Assembly: GCF_900091725.1 (NCBI RefSeq)
Contig: NZ_FMBW01000049.1
Location: forward strand, 33,850 to 97,849
DNA length: 64,000 nt
From: Streptomyces sp. DvalAA-43
Lineage (GTDB): Bacteria; Actinomycetota; Actinomycetes; Streptomycetales; Streptomycetaceae
Reading direction: 5' to 3'
The notes beneath the pieces were generated by a model. It was not told the origin of the DNA. It saw only the letters and a list, made by a program, of their open reading frames with translations, and did not search any database. A program made the position numbers and the translations under genes. Positions 50,786-61,377 of the stretch are shown here, piece by piece (position 1 is the stretch's first letter; every line of letters begins with the position of its first letter).

Positions 50786-52869
50786 AGGCTCAGCTCCGGG
50801 TGGATCCGGTCCAGGGTCCACACCTGCTTGCGGCGTGCGGCGACCGCGGTCAGGGCGAGTGCCCCCGCCGTGAAGGCCAGCAGCACCGCGCTGCCCTGCC
50901 AGACCGGGCCCAGCCCGCCGCCCGTGATCAGCCGGCGCAGCCCCTCGACGATGTAGCTCATCGGCAGGTAGGGGTGGATCGCGTTGAAGAACCCGGGGCT
51001 GGTCTGGACGGGATACGTTCCGCCGGCCGAGGTCAGCTGGAGCATCAGCACCGCCAGCACGAGAATCCGGCCCGCGGCTCCGAACCGGGCGTTCAGCCAC
51101 TGCACGATCGCCGCGAAGCAGCAGGTCACCAGCGCCAGGAAGCCGATCGTCCCGGCGGCGCGGGCCATCTGCAGACCGAGACCCCAGTGCAGTACGGACA
51201 TCAGGGCGGCCACCTGGAGCAGACCGATCGCGGCCACCGGCAGCCAGCCCGCGAAGGCGATCCGCCAGGCGGAGGCCCCGGCGGCGAGCGCGCGCCGGTT
51301 GAGCGGCTGGATCAGCATGTAGGCCACCATCGCGCCGACCCAGAGGGAGAGCGGGATGAAGTAGGGCGCGAAACCGGTGCCGTAGTTGGGGGCCGCGTGC
51401 AGCGACTGGGAGGCGAGCTGCACCGGGTCGGCCATGACGCCCGTACGGGCGTCGCGGTCCTTCTTGTCGTAGTCGGGGATCTTGCCGACGCCGTCGTTGA
51501 GGCCCTGGGCGAGGGTGGCCGAGCCGTCGCCGAGCCGGATCAGCCCGCCGTCCAGATTGGTCGCGCCCTTCTTGAGATTGCCCACGCCGGTGTCCAGGTC
51601 GGCGGAGCCGGTCCGGGCGGTGACCAGGCCGGTGTGCAGGTCGTCGGCCCCCTTCGCGACCTTGTGGGCACCGGTGTTGAGCGCGTTGACCTTCTTGACG
51701 GCGGACTCCAGGTCCTCGTCCAGGCGCGGCGCGTGCTCGGCCAGGTCGTCGGCCTGCCGCTGAAGCGTGGTCAGCTGGGTACTCAGCCTCTTCAGGTCGC
51801 CGTTCTGGTTCGTGACCAGCACGTTCACATCGTCGGCGACCGCGGCGACATCGGCCGCCGTGGTCTTGGCGCGCTTCAGCGGCGGGCAGACGGCCGGGTC
51901 GTCGGGCTGCTGGTCCACGCAGCTGGTGCGGTAGATCTCGGCCAGGTCGTCGGAGGCCGTGTGGGCGTCGGTGGCCGCGGTGGGTGCCGCCTTCACCAGC
52001 AGGTCGAGGTTGTGCCGCACGGCCTTCGAGGAGTCGGAGACCAGCCGGGCGGTGTCGCCGATCGACTTGCCGTTGTCCTTCAGGAACGGGCGGACGTCGG
52101 CCGCCACCCCGTTCACCTGGTCGGCGAGCTGCTGGGTGCCGTCGGCCACCTGCCGGGAGCCGGTTTCGAGGTCGCCCGCGCCCTTGTTCAGCTTGACGAT
52201 CCCGCCGGCCAGCCGGTCGCTGCCGGCCTTGGCGTCCTTCAGGCCGTCCGCGAGATCCTGCGATCCCTTCTTGGCCTTGCCGATGCCGCCCTTGAGGTCG
52301 TCGGCGCCCTTGGCGGCCTTCGCCGTCGCGTCGTGGAGGTCGGAGAAGTTGATGAAGATGCGGTCGTAGAAGCCGCGCGAGGCGTTGGTCGACGCGGCGG
52401 TGCGCACCTCGGAGAAGACGGAGCGGGAGATCTGCCCGACGATGTAGTTGTTGGCGTCGTTGGTCCGCACCTGGAGGGCGCCGGCCTCGGGGGAGTCGCC
52501 CGAACTGGACGCGATCCGCTTGCTGAAGTCCGACGGCATCGTGAGCGAGAGGTAGTACGTGCCGTCCTCGACGCCCTTGTGGGCCTCGGCGGAGCTCACC
52601 TCGTGCCAGTCGAAGACCTTGGAGTCCAGGAGCTTGCCGGTGATCTCGTCACCGGCCGTGACGCGCTTGCCTGCCGCGGTGGCGCCCTTGTCGTTGTTGA
52701 CCAGCGCGACGGGGATCTTGTCGAGGCGGCCGTACGGGTCCCAGAAGGACCACAGGTACAGGGCGCCGTACAGCAGGGGCAGGAGCAGCAGCGCCACCAG
52801 GGCTGCGCGCGGCAGCTTCCCCCTGCCGAAACGCTTGAGCTCAAGCGCGGCCAGTCTCGGCGAACGCAT
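50782..52869 (-). CDS. YhgE/Pip-type ABC-2 membrane protein
   Basis: The 695-residue protein has one N-terminal transmembrane helix (about 22-44). A large extracytoplasmic domain of about 430 residues follows, made of helical repeats (KGADDLKGGIGKAKKGSQDL and similar, phage-infection-protein-like). A C-terminal ABC-2 membrane domain of about five or six helices ends the protein. YhgE proteins relate to MmpL/ESX-like or type VII-associated exporters and to the Lactococcus phage infection protein. ATG 52869 follows GGAAGGAA and overlaps the ATPase gene by 29 bp. Confidence 0.88.
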   Translation of the reverse strand: MRSPRLAALELKRFGRGKLPRAALVALLLLPLLYGALYLWSFWDPYGRLDKIPVALVNNDKGATAAGKRVTAGDEITGKLLDSKVFDWHEVSSAEAHKGVEDGTYYLSLTMPSDFSKRIASSSGDSPEAGALQVRTNDANNYIVGQISRSVFSEVRTAASTNASRGFYDRIFINFSDLHDATAKAAKGADDLKGGIGKAKKGSQDLADGLKDAKAGSDRLAGGIVKLNKGAGDLETGSRQVADGTQQLADQVNGVAADVRPFLKDNGKSIGDTARLVSDSSKAVRHNLDLLVKAAPTAATDAHTASDDLAEIYRTSCVDQQPDDPAVCPPLKRAKTTAADVAAVADDVNVLVTNQNGDLKRLSTQLTTLQRQADDLAEHAPRLDEDLESAVKKVNALNTGAHKVAKGADDLHTGLVTARTGSADLDTGVGNLKKGATNLDGGLIRLGDGSATLAQGLNDGVGKIPDYDKKDRDARTGVMADPVQLASQSLHAAPNYGTGFAPYFIPLSLWVGAMVAYMLIQPLNRRALAAGASAWRIAFAGWLPVAAIGLLQVAALMSVLHWGLGLQMARAAGTIGFLALVTCCFAAIVQWLNARFGAAGRILVLAVLMLQLTSAGGTYPVQTSPGFFNAIHPYLPMSYIVEGLRRLITGGGLGPVWQGSAVLLAFTAGALALTAVAARRKQVWTLDRIHPELSL

Positions 52870-53665
52870 CGGCCGTTCCTTCCTCGGTCGTGGTGTCCCC
52901 GGTCGTGGGCCGCGTGGTCGTGTCGGCGGCGGCGTCGTCGTCCGTGCCGTTCGCGTCGCGCGTGCGGTCCGTGCTGTCCGTGCGCAGGGTGATCGCGCCC
53001 TCGGGTGCCTGGCTGCAGACGGCGAGCACGGTCGTGCCGCTGTCCGCGACGGACCGCAGCAGGTCCCAGGCCTCGGCGCGTTCGGCGTCGGAGAGCTTGA
53101 GGTCGGTGTCGTCCACCGCGAGCAGTCGGGGGCCGCCGATCAGCGCGAGGGCGATGGAGAGCCGCAGTGCCTCCAGCCGCTCCAGATCCCGTACGGAGGT
53201 ACGCCCGGCCTTGGGCAGGGTCTCCGGGTCGAGTCCGGCGGCGTCCAGCGCCGCGTCGATCCGTCCCTGGGCGGTGGCGATCCGCTCGGCACGCGGGCGC
53301 AGCAGGGCACGCAGCGAACCGTCGAAGCGGCGCTGGAGCAGGGCCCGTTCACGCAGGTGCTCGGCGACGGTGAAGGCCGGGTCGAGCTCGCTGACCCCGG
53401 GGACCGGGCCCAGCGCGGCGATGCGGCGTACGGCGGCCATCTTGCGGGGCAGCCGCAGCCCGCCGACCTTCGCCTGGCCCTCGGTGGGGCGCATCCGGCC
53501 GGTGAGGGCGAGCAGCAGGCAGGTGCGGCCCGAGCCGGACGGACCCTCGATCGCCACCAGCGAGCCGGGTCCGGCGTCGATCCCCAGGCCCCGGAAGGCC
53601 CATCCGCGCGGCCCCTTGAGGCCGAAGTTCTCGGCGGTGACGGATGCCTCGTGCGGGCTGTCCAC
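52841..53665 (-). CDS. ABC transporter ATP-binding protein with degenerate motifs
   Basis: The 274-residue protein has an ABC-ATPase layout with altered active-site residues. Walker A is GPSGSGRTC (41-49) with Arg at the usual Lys. The LSGGQ signature is replaced by a VRDLERLEALRLS stretch. Walker B reads LLAVDD, with Asp at the catalytic Glu position. The C-terminus (about 230-274) is a Thr/Asp-rich tail. It may bind ATP without normal hydrolysis. GTG 53665 follows GGAGGGG. First gene of the operon. Confidence 0.85.
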   Translation of the reverse strand: MDSPHEASVTAENFGLKGPRGWAFRGLGIDAGPGSLVAIEGPSGSGRTCLLLALTGRMRPTEGQAKVGGLRLPRKMAAVRRIAALGPVPGVSELDPAFTVAEHLRERALLQRRFDGSLRALLRPRAERIATAQGRIDAALDAAGLDPETLPKAGRTSVRDLERLEALRLSIALALIGGPRLLAVDDTDLKLSDAERAEAWDLLRSVADSGTTVLAVCSQAPEGAITLRTDSTDRTRDANGTDDDAAADTTTRPTTGDTTTEEGTADAFAETGRA

Positions 53666-53681
53666 AGACCCCTCCCCCTTC

Positions 53682-53707
53682 TTTTGAACTGACCGGTCAG
53701 TTCAAAA
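53682..53707. promoter_or_regulatory. 26-bp perfect palindrome, probable TetR operator
   Basis: The half-site TTTTGAACTGACC (53682-53694) is repeated exactly in reverse to 53707. It lies 17 bp before the start of the degenerate ATPase gene, over the expected promoter. The TetR gene at the end of that operon is the likely binder. Confidence 0.85.
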
Positions 53708-53835
53708 AGGTAGCCCGAACTTGCGAACGAAGCAAAAGCGCAGGTCAGCGCGGGGTCGAGGCCGATTGTCAGTGGTGCCCCTCACGATGGATACATACGG
53801 CCACGGAGCCGTCACACGAGACAGGAGGTTTCGTC

Positions 53836-54363
53836 ATGGCCCACTCGTCCGCAGCAGCCGCACCCCGGCGCCGCGCAGACGGCCCTGCCCCCTCACTGAC
53901 CGGTCCGGCAAGCGATGTCCACCCCGTTCCGCGCCGCACCACGGCGCCGCCCGCCGCCCTCGATCTGCTCGCCCAGGCCCGCACCGGCCTCGACGAGGCC
54001 GCCGTTCTCGATGTGCCGAACGAGCGGTACGCCACCGCCCATCTCGCAGCGCTGCGCACCGCGGCCGCGGTGCTCGCCGCGCGGGCCCGCCCGGAGACGT
54101 CCAAGCGGCGCCGGGAGCGCATCCGCAGCGCCTGGGAGGTCCTGCCCGAAATAGCCCCCGAGCTGACCGAATGGAGCGCGCTGTTCGCCTCCGGCGCCCC
54201 CCGCAGGGCCCGTGCGGAAGCCGGGATCCCCGGCGCGGCCACCCGGCGGGACGCCGACGACCTGCTGCGCGACGCGGCGATGTTCCTGCGTCTGGTCGAG
54301 CGGCTGCTGGTGCTCCAGCCGGTGCTCCCGCAGGCCAGGAAGGAGCGGCCCGACGCGGGATGA
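53836..54363 (+). CDS. HEPN domain protein (SAV_6107 family)
   Basis: The 175-residue protein has a disordered N-terminus and a helical HEPN-like domain (about 40-165) with ALDLLAQARTGLDEAAVLDVPNERYATAHLAALRTAAAVLAARARPE. I recognise it as the HEPN_SAV_6107 type. The RxxxxH motif of HEPN ribonucleases is not obvious, so it may not be a nuclease. ATG 53836 follows AGGAGG. It is divergent from the ABC operon and may share its control region. Confidence 0.78.
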   Translation: MAHSSAAAAPRRRADGPAPSLTGPASDVHPVPRRTTAPPAALDLLAQARTGLDEAAVLDVPNERYATAHLAALRTAAAVLAARARPETSKRRRERIRSAWEVLPEIAPELTEWSALFASGAPRRARAEAGIPGAATRRDADDLLRDAAMFLRLVERLLVLQPVLPQARKERPDAG

Positions 54364-54465
54364 GGGCAGCGGCGGCGCGAGGCAATAGGGTGGAGACCGC
54401 TCGTACCACCTGCACTGTTCACGCTCCGCCGTCAGAGGCGGCACCGTGCCGAGGAGTCATCTGCC

Positions 54466-55224
54466 GTGTCGGACCAGCTGCGCCCCCGCGCCTCCCTCCG
54501 TACCGCCGTGGTCTGGGAGGTCCTCAAGGACGCCCTCGACCACCGGGTGAAGGTGACCGGCAGGGACGCCCTGGACGTCCTGGACACCGGCGGCGGCACC
54601 GGCAACTTCGCGGTGCCGGTCGCCCGCCTCGGCCACCGCGTCACCGTCGTCGACCCCAGCCCCAACGCGCTCTTCGCGCTGGAGCGCCGCGCCGCCGAGG
54701 CCGGGGTCGCCGACCGGGTCCGCGGTGTCCAGGGCGACATCCACGGCCTGTTCGAGGTGGTCGAGCGCGAGGGGTACGACGCGGTGCTCTGCCACGGCGT
54801 CCTGGAGTACGTGGACGACCCCGCCGAGGGCGTACGCAACGCCGTGGCGGCGCTCCGGCCGTCCGGCGCGCTCAGCCTGCTCGCCGCCGGGCTCGGCGGT
54901 GCCGTCCTGGCACGGGCGCTCGCCGGTCACTTCACCGAGGCCCGGCAGGCGCTCGGCGACCCGGCGGGCCGCTGGGGCGAGGGCGACCCGGTGCCCCGGC
55001 GCTACACCGCGGAGCAGCTCACCGAGCTGGTCTCCGGGGCCGACGTCGAGGTCGGCGCGGTCCACGGGGTGCGGGTCTTCGCCGATCTCGTGCCGGGCGT
55101 CCTGGTGGACACGGAGCCCGGTGCCATGGAGGCCCTGCTCAAGCTGGAGTCCGCCGCGGCCGAACTCCCCGCCTTCCACTCCGTCGCGACGCAGCTGCAC
55201 GTTCTGGGCACGAAGCGCGCCTGA
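54466..55224 (+). CDS. class I SAM-dependent methyltransferase
   Basis: The 252-residue enzyme has motif I LDTGGGTGNFAVPVA, then VVDPSPNALFALE, GDIHGLFEV, and the post-motif LCHGVLEYVDDPAEGVRNAVAALRPSGALSLL, the usual Rossmann-type fold. The substrate cannot be assigned. GTG 54466 has GAGGAG upstream. It sits between the HEPN gene and DUF3040. Confidence 0.85.
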   Translation: MSDQLRPRASLRTAVVWEVLKDALDHRVKVTGRDALDVLDTGGGTGNFAVPVARLGHRVTVVDPSPNALFALERRAAEAGVADRVRGVQGDIHGLFEVVEREGYDAVLCHGVLEYVDDPAEGVRNAVAALRPSGALSLLAAGLGGAVLARALAGHFTEARQALGDPAGRWGEGDPVPRRYTAEQLTELVSGADVEVGAVHGVRVFADLVPGVLVDTEPGAMEALLKLESAAAELPAFHSVATQLHVLGTKRA

Positions 55225-55515
55225 GCGCGGTCCGGTCCGGTGGTGGCTCGGCCGTAGCGCGGCTGATCAGCGACGCAGCGGCAGACGGAGTACGCACCGG
55301 GCCCCCCGATCGGGGGCTCCGCCCCGTATGATCGGGGGACACCATCCGGCATGACGGATCGGAGGTTGGGGAATCAACGCCTCAGCAGCTGAGCCGTCGT
55401 GGCGGCCCGGACTGGCTGATGGGCAAGAAGGCGGGTTTCACGGGGGCGATTCCCTGCCTATCCTGGAAGGGCCGCATACCGGCCGCCCCCCGCGGCCGAC
55501 GACGAGGAGGACTCC
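55225..55515 (+). other. 291-bp intergenic with promoter-like sites
   Basis: A palindrome CCCCCGATCGGGGG (about 55302-55315) may end the methyltransferase transcript. A good -10 TATGAT is at 55327-55332. A 13-codon frame from ATG 55351 to TGA at 55392 is too short to support. TATCCT at about 55459 is a second promoter candidate for the DUF3040 gene. Confidence 0.4.
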
Positions 55516-55905
55516 GTGCCGCTCTCGGAGCACGAGCAGCGAATGCTCGAGCAAATGGAGCGAGCGCTGTACGCCGAAGATCCCAAGTTCGCGACAGCGC
55601 TCGAGGGAAGCGGGCTGCGTACGTACACCCGGCGACGGGTCTACCAGGCGGTCGCAGGCTTCCTGGTGGGTATCGCGCTCCTCATGGCCGGAATGGTCGC
55701 CCAGCAGATCTGGATCAGCGTGGTGGGTTTTCTCGTCATGCTGGGCTGCGCGGTCCTTGCGGTCACTGGGTGGCGCAAAGCACCCAAACCCGGTGAGCAC
55801 CCGGCAGCCGGCGGTGGCGAGCGCGGCCGTCCCAGGCAACGCCGCACCGTGATGAACCGCATCGAACAGCGGTGGCAGCGCCGCCGCGACGAGCAGGGTC
55901 AGTAG
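55516..55905 (+). CDS. DUF3040 small membrane protein
   Basis: The 129-residue actinobacterial protein begins PLSEHEQRMLEQMERALYAEDPKFATAL, the DUF3040 signature, and has two transmembrane helices (about 45-63 and 65-85) followed by a basic tail. In many actinobacteria a DUF3040 gene lies just upstream of dcw genes. Function unknown. GTG 55516 follows GAGGAGGA. Confidence 0.88.
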   Translation: MPLSEHEQRMLEQMERALYAEDPKFATALEGSGLRTYTRRRVYQAVAGFLVGIALLMAGMVAQQIWISVVGFLVMLGCAVLAVTGWRKAPKPGEHPAAGGGERGRPRQRRTVMNRIEQRWQRRRDEQGQ

Positions 55906-55922
55906 GCCCCCGGACAACTTGG

Positions 55923-55957
55923 ATGAGGGGCGGCCGCGTTTCGCGGCCGCCCCTCAT
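55923..55957. terminator. strong terminator
   Basis: A perfect 16-bp stem (55923-55938 with 55942-55957, TTT loop) closes the DUF3040 unit. Beyond it, to 56221, I see no gene, only GC-rich sequence. Confidence 0.9.
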
Positions 55958-56184
55958 GCGTGCCCGGGACCGTCTGTCGTGGGGCGGCCATCGGCCCCGC
56001 CTCTCTCTCGGGCGGGCCTTCGCCCGGCCCCCGCCCGGGGCTCCCTCCGGACGGCCAGGACGAAGAGAGCCCGCCCGGACGGGGCATGGGCGGCCTGCGG
56101 CCGTACGGGACCAGAGAGGCCGGAGCGGCCGGAGCCGGCCCGCGGCCGAGGCCGGTCGCCGGCGGCCTCGGATCGGCCCCGGGC

Positions 56185-56242
56185 CAGCCCTGTCCGCGCG
56201 ACGGGCGGGGTGGGCCCCCGGTCAGCCCTGTCCGCGCGACGG
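56185..56242. repeat. 20-bp direct repeat duplicating a gene end
   Basis: CAGCCCTGTCCGCGCGACGG occurs at 56185-56204 and again at 56223-56242. The second copy is the last codons of the transglutaminase gene; the first is downstream of its stop. Confidence 0.7.
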
Positions 56243-58711
56243 CCGCCGCAGCCACCCCACCCACCGGTCCCGGCCCCACAGCGCCGTCCACCTGCCGGTG
56301 ACCGCCGCCCAGCGGTCCGAGGCCGCCCAGACCACCCGAACGGCCGAGCGCGGTGCCACGACCGCCCGGATCCGGGTGAGCCGTCCGGCGGAGGCCCGCA
56401 GACCGGCCCGTACCGTCTCCACGTCCTCGGCCAGCCCGGTGCTCGCCCGGGGCTGCGGGGCGTAGAGGACCTGCTCCACCGCCCCGGCGACCCGGTGCAC
56501 CGCGGCGGCCGCCTCGGGTTCCAGCTGTCCCAGCCGCACCACCCGGGCCGCCGCCTTGCGCGGGGTCCGGGATTCGTCCGGCTCGATGCCGTGGTCCCAG
56601 GCCGTGTCGGTGATCTCCCGCCAGGCCGCGAGCGTGCCGGTCGTCGCGTGCGCCGGTGCGCGGCCGGGATCGATGGCGTGGTCGGGGCCGGTGGCGGTGA
56701 CGCCCCGCCCCGTGGGCGGCGTACGCCCGGTGGAGAGGCCCAGCCTGCGCCTGCGTGTCCGGAGCCGCCAGAGCAGCGGCAGCAGGGGCAGCGCGAGAAT
56801 CACCGCGGCGAGCAGGACCAGGCCGACGACGGTGCCGGTCGGCGTCCCGGAATCCGTCGGAGGTGTCACCCCCGGCGCCGCCGCGCTGTCGCACTCGCCC
56901 TGCTTGCGCAGCTGTGCCGGGCAGCTGTCCGGCACGGACGGCGCGACCGAGGGGGCCGCCGAGGCACCCTTCTCGGGCTGGGCCGGGGTGTCCGTGTCGC
57001 CCGTGGGGACGTCCTGCTGGGTGTACGGAGGCGTGCTGCCCCGCGTCGGAGTCGGCTCGAAGCGGGTCCATCCGGCGCCCTCGAAGTAGAGCTCGGGCCA
57101 GGCATGCGCGTCGCGCAGCCCCACCGAGACCGAACCGTCCGACTGCCCGGTGCCGGGAGTGAAGCCCACCGCGACCCGGGCCGGAATGCCCAGCGTCCGG
57201 GCCATCGCGGCCATCGCGAAGGAGAAGTGGACGCAGAAGCCCTTCCGGTCCTTCAGGAACCGGCTGATCGCCGCGCTCCCGGTGCCCGAGTTCACCGAGG
57301 TGTCGTAGGTGAAGCCGCCGTCCGAGGCGAAGTAGTCCTGGAGCTTCACCGCCCGCTCGTAGTCGTTGGCGGCGCCCTCGGTCACCTTGGTCGCGGTCTC
57401 CTCGACCACCTTCGGCAGGGAGCTCGGGACACGGGTGTACTCGCGCCGCAGAGCGGCCGGCGCGGGGCGCGCCGCGGCGAGCTGTTCGGCGGTCGGCTCG
57501 ACCACCAGGCTGGTGACCTGGTACTGCGCGCCGCGGGTCGTCTCCCCGCGGTCACCGACGAGCGTCCGCCCCGCCGGTTCGTACCGCCAGCGCCCGTCGA
57601 TCCTGACCTCGGTCGCCGGATAGGGGAGCGGCAGATAGGTCTGCCGGTAGGAGCCGGACGCGGAGATGTTCGTCCTGATCTCCGTGACCGCCACGTCCGG
57701 ACCGAGGCCCTCCGGGCTCGGGAGCCGCTTCGGCACGTCCTTCAGACGGCGTGTGGAGGGCCGCCACTCGCTCCCGTTGAACTGGTCCAGGGCCAGGATC
57801 CGCAGATAGAAGTCCTGCGGGGCGCCGGAATTGGTGCGGTAGGACATCACCTGCCGGTTCTCCGGCTGGTTCAGATTGTCCTGGAGCGAGACCAGCGGAT
57901 TCACCGCGGAGATGGTGCCGCCGCCCCCCTTGCCGCCCCCGCCGCCGCCCGTACCGATCAGCAGCCCGCCGTCGAGCCCCGGCAGCGCCGCCGGGACGAT
58001 CAGCGAGACGCCCAGGGCCAGCGCACCGATGCGGCGCCCGGTACGGACGGGAGCCGTCGGCCGCCCGCTCGACATCGCCGCACCGGCCGCGGGCCCCCCG
58101 GGGGACCTGGTGGCCGCGCCGTTGAAGACCCGCCCCCACTGGGAGAGCCGGTCTCGGCCCTCGGCCAGCAGAAGCAGCAGATAGCCACCGGCCGCCAGCA
58201 GGAACCAGAGCCAGTCGGCCCCGCCCTCGGACAGCCCCGCGGCCACCGAGTAGAGCGCGAGGAGCGGCAGACCGGCCGGGGCCGCGCTGCGGAACGTCAC
58301 GGCGAGGGCGTCCACGGCCAGCCCGACCAGCAGCACACCGCCGATCAGCATCAGCCGGATGCCGTCCGTCACGGGGGCCGGAGCGGCATACCTGCCCACG
58401 TCCTCGGCGCCCGAGGCCAGCAGATGCGCGAGGCGCTGGACGGCCTCCGGTCCTGGCAGCAGACCGGCCACCGCCTGCAGCCGTGCGAACACCACGGTCA
58501 GCAGGACCAGCGTGACCACCGCCTGCGCCGCGAGCACCAGCACACGGGGCACGGGCGCCCGGCGGACGAGCACCCCCATCCCGCTCTGGACCGCCAGCAG
58601 GAACGCGGCCTGCACGATCCATCCGGCCGGCTCGACCAGCGGCAGCATCGAGGCCGCCGCCATCAGCGTCGCCGCAAAGGCGCACAGCGCCAGCCGACCA
58701 CGACCGCTCAT
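56222..58711 (-). CDS. transglutaminase-like membrane protein (DUF3488/TgpA type)
   Basis: The 829-residue protein has about six N-terminal transmembrane helices, an extracytoplasmic transglutaminase-like domain and one further helix (about residue 650), then a cytoplasmic tail. The cysteine-protease-like triad lies in KGFCVHFSFAMAAMARTLGIPARVAVGF and DAHAWPELYFEGAGWTRFEPTP. Start at ATG 58711 overlaps the DUF58 stop (ATGA). The MoxR-DUF58-transglutaminase arrangement is widespread, but its physiological role is unclear. Confidence 0.9.
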   Translation of the reverse strand: MSGRGRLALCAFAATLMAAASMLPLVEPAGWIVQAAFLLAVQSGMGVLVRRAPVPRVLVLAAQAVVTLVLLTVVFARLQAVAGLLPGPEAVQRLAHLLASGAEDVGRYAAPAPVTDGIRLMLIGGVLLVGLAVDALAVTFRSAAPAGLPLLALYSVAAGLSEGGADWLWFLLAAGGYLLLLLAEGRDRLSQWGRVFNGAATRSPGGPAAGAAMSSGRPTAPVRTGRRIGALALGVSLIVPAALPGLDGGLLIGTGGGGGGKGGGGTISAVNPLVSLQDNLNQPENRQVMSYRTNSGAPQDFYLRILALDQFNGSEWRPSTRRLKDVPKRLPSPEGLGPDVAVTEIRTNISASGSYRQTYLPLPYPATEVRIDGRWRYEPAGRTLVGDRGETTRGAQYQVTSLVVEPTAEQLAAARPAPAALRREYTRVPSSLPKVVEETATKVTEGAANDYERAVKLQDYFASDGGFTYDTSVNSGTGSAAISRFLKDRKGFCVHFSFAMAAMARTLGIPARVAVGFTPGTGQSDGSVSVGLRDAHAWPELYFEGAGWTRFEPTPTRGSTPPYTQQDVPTGDTDTPAQPEKGASAAPSVAPSVPDSCPAQLRKQGECDSAAAPGVTPPTDSGTPTGTVVGLVLLAAVILALPLLPLLWRLRTRRRRLGLSTGRTPPTGRGVTATGPDHAIDPGRAPAHATTGTLAAWREITDTAWDHGIEPDESRTPRKAAARVVRLGQLEPEAAAAVHRVAGAVEQVLYAPQPRASTGLAEDVETVRAGLRASAGRLTRIRAVVAPRSAVRVVWAASDRWAAVTGRWTALWGRDRWVGWLRRPSRGQG

Positions 58712-60086
58712 GACCATCCCCCGGAGAATCCCGTCGTGCCACCCGTGGTGACGGACTGCGCCGCCACGCCCTGGTGCCCCGCCTGCTGCCAACAATGGGC
58801 GAGACCGGTCCCGGGCGGCACCGCCACCACCGTCCAGCCCGATTCGCGCAGCAGCCTCAGCCGCCGCTCGGACGCCGCTTCCGCCCCCGCGGGCGGGACA
58901 TCGTCCTGCGCCCAGTCCGCGCTGTCCAGGACGAACGCGACGGCGCCGCCGCTGCGCTGCCGCATCCGTGCCGCCACCGCCGCCTGTTCCTCGTCCAGAT
59001 CGCCGAAGAACGCGATCAGCAGCCCCTCGTTGCCGCCGCGCAGCACGTCGTACGCGCGCGACAGACCGCCGCCGTCGGAGTGGTCGACCACCGCCAGGGT
59101 GTCCAGCATCAGCCCCGCCGAGTCGGCGGACTCCTGCGTCGATCCGGCGAAACCACCCGCGCCCTCGCCCGGAACCGAGCTCCCGTCGTCGGTCAGCAGC
59201 CGCACGGCGAAACCGCGCTCCAGCATGTGTGTCAGCGCGGACGCGGCCCCGGACACCGCCCACTCGAAGGCGGAGTCGGGCCCTGTCCCCCGGTAGGCGA
59301 TCCGGCGGGTGTCCAGCAGCACCGTGCACCTGGCCCGCTGCGGCTGCTCCTCGCGGCGCACCATCAGTTCGCCGTAGCGCGCGGTCGACCGCCAGTGGAC
59401 CCGGCGCAGATCGTCACCGTGCCGGTAGCCGCGCGGGATCACGTCGTCGTCACCGGCCAGCGCCAGCGAGCGCTGCCGCCCCTCGCCGTACCCGGAGGCC
59501 TCGCCCGCCAGCCGCACCGGCGGCAGCGGCTCGGTCCGCGGAATCACGACGAGGGTGTCGTACGCGCTGAACGAACGGGTCAGCTCGCACATCCCGAACG
59601 GATCGCTCAGCCGCAGCTGCAACGGCCCGAGCGGATAGCGCCCGCGCAGATCCGACCGCACCCGGTAGGACACCTCACGACGGCCGCCCGCCTCCACCCG
59701 GTCCAGCACGAACCGGGGCCGCGGCCCGAGCACATAGGGCACCCGGTCCTGGAGCATCAGCAGCCCGGTGGGCATCCGCGACACGTTGTCCATCCGCAGA
59801 TGGACCCGCGCCTCCGAGCCCGCCGGGACCCGGGACGGCGTCAGCCGCCGGGTGCCCGCGACCCGGTAGCGGGTGCGGACGAGCACCACCGCGCAGACCA
59901 GCGGCAGCGCGGCCAGCAGCAGCCCGACCCGCAGCAGGTCCGCCTGCCCGAGCACATAGGCGCAGATCGCCGCGGCGACACCGGCCGCCAGAAAGGACCG
60001 CCCACGCGTGGTCAGCCCGCTCAGAGCGGCCCGCAGACCGCCCTTCCCGTCACCGTCGTCCATCGCGGCCGGCCCCCCGGCGGTCA

Positions 60087-60090
<4 letters not shown>
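58708..60090 (-). CDS. DUF58 protein
   Basis: The 460-residue protein has two N-terminal transmembrane helices and a von Willebrand-like C-terminal DUF58 domain, with RRVHWRSTARYGELMVRR. DUF58 proteins pair with MoxR ATPases, which are thought to act on them as chaperones. It overlaps MoxR by GTGA and the transglutaminase by ATGA, so all three are tightly co-translated. Confidence 0.9.
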
Positions 60091-61133
<1,043 letters not shown>

Positions 61134-61377
61134 CCGGCCCTCCTCGGCCCTGCCCCGTGCTCACAAGAAGCAGGGGATACCCCATTCACGGGCCGACGCG
61201 CACACAGCGGGCCGGCCCACCCCGAAACACGGACACCCCATCCGGAAACGTCCGGCGGGATGTCACATGCGCATTCTTGTTGCCGTTACCGCTTCGTGTC
61301 ACTCGCCTGTGGACAAGTGAGGGCGATATGCCGGTTTCGGTGGGGTTTTCGGTTCCGGGAGGGCGGTGTTCGGCCGG

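Noticed and set aside
55351..55392. 13-codon ORF after a TATGAT box
   Set aside because: Too short, no ribosome site and no overlap with neighbours; kept only as part of the intergenic note.
55919..59296. 1125-codon plus-strand frame opposite the transglutaminase and DUF58 genes
   Set aside because: Antisense shadow in a GC-rich region; composition is Arg/Pro/Gly noise and the opposite strand carries clear domains and 4-bp operon overlaps.
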